Source: Nanobdellota archaeon
GTDB lineage: Archaea > Nanobdellota > Nanobdellia > Pacearchaeales > GW2011-AR1
Reading direction: 5' to 3'
Length of the DNA stretch: 15,368 bases
Assembly: GCA_018901625.1 (NCBI GenBank)
Contig: JAHIEM010000131.1
Coordinates: forward strand, 1 to 15,368
This document shows positions 13,821 through 15,368 of the stretch, piece by piece. How positions within the stretch are numbered: position 1 is the stretch's first letter; each line of letters starts with the position of its first letter. A model generated the notes under the pieces. The model had not been told where the DNA came from. It saw only the letters and a program-made list of their open reading frames with translations, and made no database searches. The translations under genes and the position numbers were made by a program.

Positions 13821-15032
13821 TTATAGAATCTCACCGAAACCAATTAATCTCCAGTGATTAGAAACCATTCTGGCTATTCCCACATTCTCACCTTTGAATG
13901 GGACTATGGGAATTCTTAGAATAAGCTCTGCTTCATCATCTTTTATTCTTTTAACTGTGCCAACTGTGATTGCAGTATTTATGCTGAGCATTAAAAGCTC
14001 TGAAGGTTTTATGGGTTCTACTTGTTTTCTTTCACTCATACCTAAGACTTCTGCAAATAAACTTGTTTTGATTTTGATATTAGTTGAGATTTCAGGCAGT
14101 GTTCCTGAAATACTTGCCACGCATCCTGATAATGCATCTGCTTTTGTCAGAACAGGGTCTAGTTCTGTTTCCAATGCAATGCTTGCTCCTGGTTCTGCTT
14201 CTTTTACTGAGTACTTTCCCTTAAACATGCTTGTTATTTTAGTTTTTACTGTTTCGTAGACTAGCTGATTTTCTTTTTTTGTGCTTATTCCGGGCTTTAT
14301 TTCTATCTCGTCTCCTATTCTTAGCTTACCTCGTTTTAGCACGCCTCCGAGAACACCTCCGTTTAATTCTTGTATTTTTGTTCCTGGCTTGTTTATGTCA
14401 AAGCTTCTTGCAATTACAAATACTGGCTGTGATTCTACATCTCGCTTTGGAATATCTATCTTGCACAATTCTTCAAGAATCTTGTCTATGTTTATCTCCT
14501 GCTGGGCTGAGCATGGAATTATCTTTGCGTTCTCAGCTATTGTGCCTTTTGTAAACTCTTTTATGCCTTTGTAGTTAGCTAGAGCTTGTTCTTTTGTAAC
14601 TAAATCTATCTTATTTTGGACTATTATGATGTTTTTTATCTTCTTTGCTTCCAGAGCCAGCAAGTGTTCTTTGGTTTGGGGTTTTATTCCTTCATTGGCT
14701 GCAATTACTAGAACTGCTGCATCTATTAACGCGGCTCCTGAGAGCATTGTTGCCATTAGCATTTCGTGTCCTGGCGCGTCTATGAATGTGATGTACCTAG
14801 TTGCTTGGCCTTCTTTTACATTATACGTTTCTTTATCTTTTCTTATGATGCAATCAGCATATCCTAGTTTTATTGTGATGCCTCTTTTCAGTTCTTCAGA
14901 ATGTGTATCTGTCCACTTTCCCGTCAGTTTCCATAATAAAGTTGTCTTGCCGTGGTCTATATGCCCGACCATTCCTACGTTTAGTGTTGGGAGTTTCTCT
15001 ATATTTTCTTCTTGTTTTGATTCTTTTTCCAT
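13821..15032 (-). CDS. eif2g: Translation initiation factor aIF2 subunit gamma
   Basis: The GTPase core of the factor that carries initiator Met-tRNA to the small ribosomal subunit. The 403-aa protein has G1 GHIDHGKTTL (23-32), switch I KRGITIKLGYAD (49-60), G3 DAPGH (85-89), G4 NKID (140-143) and G5 SAQ (175-177). Two beta-barrel domains follow (about 195-300 and 305-403) with FDINKPGT and the closing HWRLIGFGEIL. Known aIF2-gamma proteins carry a zinc knuckle of four cysteines between switch I and DAPGH. Here that stretch (residues 61-84) has only C61 and is shortened, so the zinc site is lost. The ATG is about 25 nt from a TATA box, which points to a leaderless mRNA. It is convergent with the unknown operon. 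Confidence 0.97.
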   Translation of the reverse strand: MEKESKQEENIEKLPTLNVGMVGHIDHGKTTLLWKLTGKWTDTHSEELKRGITIKLGYADCIIRKDKETYNVKEGQATRYITFIDAPGHEMLMATMLSGAALIDAAVLVIAANEGIKPQTKEHLLALEAKKIKNIIIVQNKIDLVTKEQALANYKGIKEFTKGTIAENAKIIPCSAQQEINIDKILEELCKIDIPKRDVESQPVFVIARSFDINKPGTKIQELNGGVLGGVLKRGKLRIGDEIEIKPGISTKKENQLVYETVKTKITSMFKGKYSVKEAEPGASIALETELDPVLTKADALSGCVASISGTLPEISTNIKIKTSLFAEVLGMSERKQVEPIKPSELLMLSINTAITVGTVKRIKDDEAELILRIPIVPFKGENVGIARMVSNHWRLIGFGEIL

Positions 15033-15052
15033 AGTTTAGTTTAGAACTTGGG

Positions 15053-15061
15053 GTTTTTAAG
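15053..15061 (-). promoter_or_regulatory. TATA box of the aIF2-gamma gene
   Basis: On the minus strand CTTAAAAAC, preceded by GATAAC, is centred about 25 nt from the ATG at 15032. The transcript should begin at the start codon. Confidence 0.6.
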
Positions 15062-15093
15062 GTTATCTTGAAACATAGCATTGTTAAATAGTC

Positions 15094-15138
15094 GTGGCTT
15101 TTGCAGAAATTATCAAGAAATAAATAAGCAAAAGCCAC
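15094..15138. repeat. Perfect 11-bp stem-loop in non-coding DNA
   Basis: Arms GTGGCTTTTGC (15094-15104) and GCAAAAGCCAC (15128-15138) are exact complements around a 23-nt A-rich loop. The element lies about 33 bases upstream of the aIF2-gamma TATA box and outside any credible gene. It could be a structured RNA, a terminator, or the footprint of a mobile element; nothing decides between these. Confidence 0.6.
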
Positions 15139-15311
15139 ACAAAATTAACACTCCCTCTTGAAGCTTGAATAAAACCTATTCCACTTGAAAACAGATTATA
15201 ATGTCAGAAAAATAAACTACAACCTAAACAGGCTGCCCCATAATTAATTTAAAAAACAGGGCTCATCTCAATCTTATAACCTATCTACAACTTCATAAAG
15301 GACTTTATTAA
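15139..15311. other. Non-coding AT-rich stretch
   Basis: I see no gene, tRNA or CRISPR pattern here; stops are frequent in all frames. It joins the stem-loop to the promoter-like end of the window. Confidence 0.5.
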
Positions 15312-15312
15312 T

Positions 15313-15348
15313 AAAATATATTTATATTGGAATGATTTATCATTCCAA
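15313..15348 (+). promoter_or_regulatory. TATA tract with 22-bp operator-like palindrome, facing out of the window
   Basis: An AT tract ending in TTTATATT (15321-15328) runs directly into arms TTGGAATGAT and ATCATTCCAA separated by TT (15327-15348). If transcription goes rightward from this TATA box, the palindrome lies between it and the start site, the classic place for an archaeal repressor. The gene it would control begins after base 15368. Confidence 0.5.
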
Positions 15349-15368
15349 AAATTTTTGATAGTCTTAAA

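Noticed and set aside
13894..14259. 121-codon plus-strand frame, and others at 14281-14574 and 14626-15039
   Set aside because: All are antisense to aIF2-gamma, whose protein motifs are continuous through the region.
15033..15368. tRNA or other known RNA gene in the right-hand non-coding part
   Set aside because: No cloverleaf, T-loop GTTCRANNC or other family signature was found; only the stem-loop and palindrome stand out.

Overview
The window is AT-rich and archaeal. It encodes the archaeal/eukaryotic-type ribosomal proteins eL8 (L7Ae), eS28 and eL24 in their usual archaeal order, and the gamma subunit of archaeal translation initiation factor 2. Start regions show archaeal TATA boxes about 25 nt upstream of apparently leaderless genes. 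Several proteins are short or reduced: eL24 is 62 aa, aIF2-gamma lacks its zinc knuckle, and there is a 36-aa Cys-rich protein. The surface proteins carry concanavalin-like and beta-helix domains. Together with a bacterial-type DNA gyrase, this suggests a small-genome DPANN-like archaeon (Woesearchaeota/Pacearchaeota-like). That placement is inference.

Layout. Positions 1-1717 hold the 3' part of a probable surface protein with a LamG-like domain followed by an ADP-ribosylglycohydrolase domain. Positions 1766-2673 are the ribosomal operon L7Ae-S28e-L24e, with its own promoter and a good Shine-Dalgarno site. Positions 2765-4558 encode a pilin-like membrane-anchored protein with a Cys-rich module, a parallel beta-helix built from near-identical DNA repeats, and a C-terminal Ig-like region. 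Positions 4682-9573 form the gyrase operon: a palindrome, a strong TATA box and a 15-codon leader ORF, then gyrB, a 73-aa zinc-ribbon protein, a 36-aa Cys-rich mini-protein and gyrA. These four coding genes abut or overlap by a few bases.

Positions 9584-12535 run on the minus strand. In transcription order they are a NYN-domain (PIN-like) RNase, a tandem double Lrp/AsnC regulator whose start overlaps the NYN stop, a ribbon-helix-helix/RelE toxin-antitoxin pair with its own promoter and operator-like palindrome, and a SAM-dependent methyltransferase with its own leaderless promoter. From the same divergent region a two-gene operon of unrecognised proteins (12672-13753) runs on the plus strand. 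Its predicted mRNA would begin with a terminator-like hairpin that buries AGGAGG. A hairpin separates it from the convergent aIF2-gamma gene (13821-15032, minus). The last 330 bases are non-coding. They hold a perfect 11-bp stem-loop and, at the very end, a TATA-like tract abutting a 22-bp palindrome, which looks like the regulated promoter of a gene starting beyond the window.

The most unusual items are the two Cys-rich small proteins inserted between gyrB and gyrA, the regulatory architecture upstream of gyrB, the NYN-double-Lrp operon facing an unknown two-gene operon with a hairpin leader, and the loss of the zinc knuckle in aIF2-gamma.
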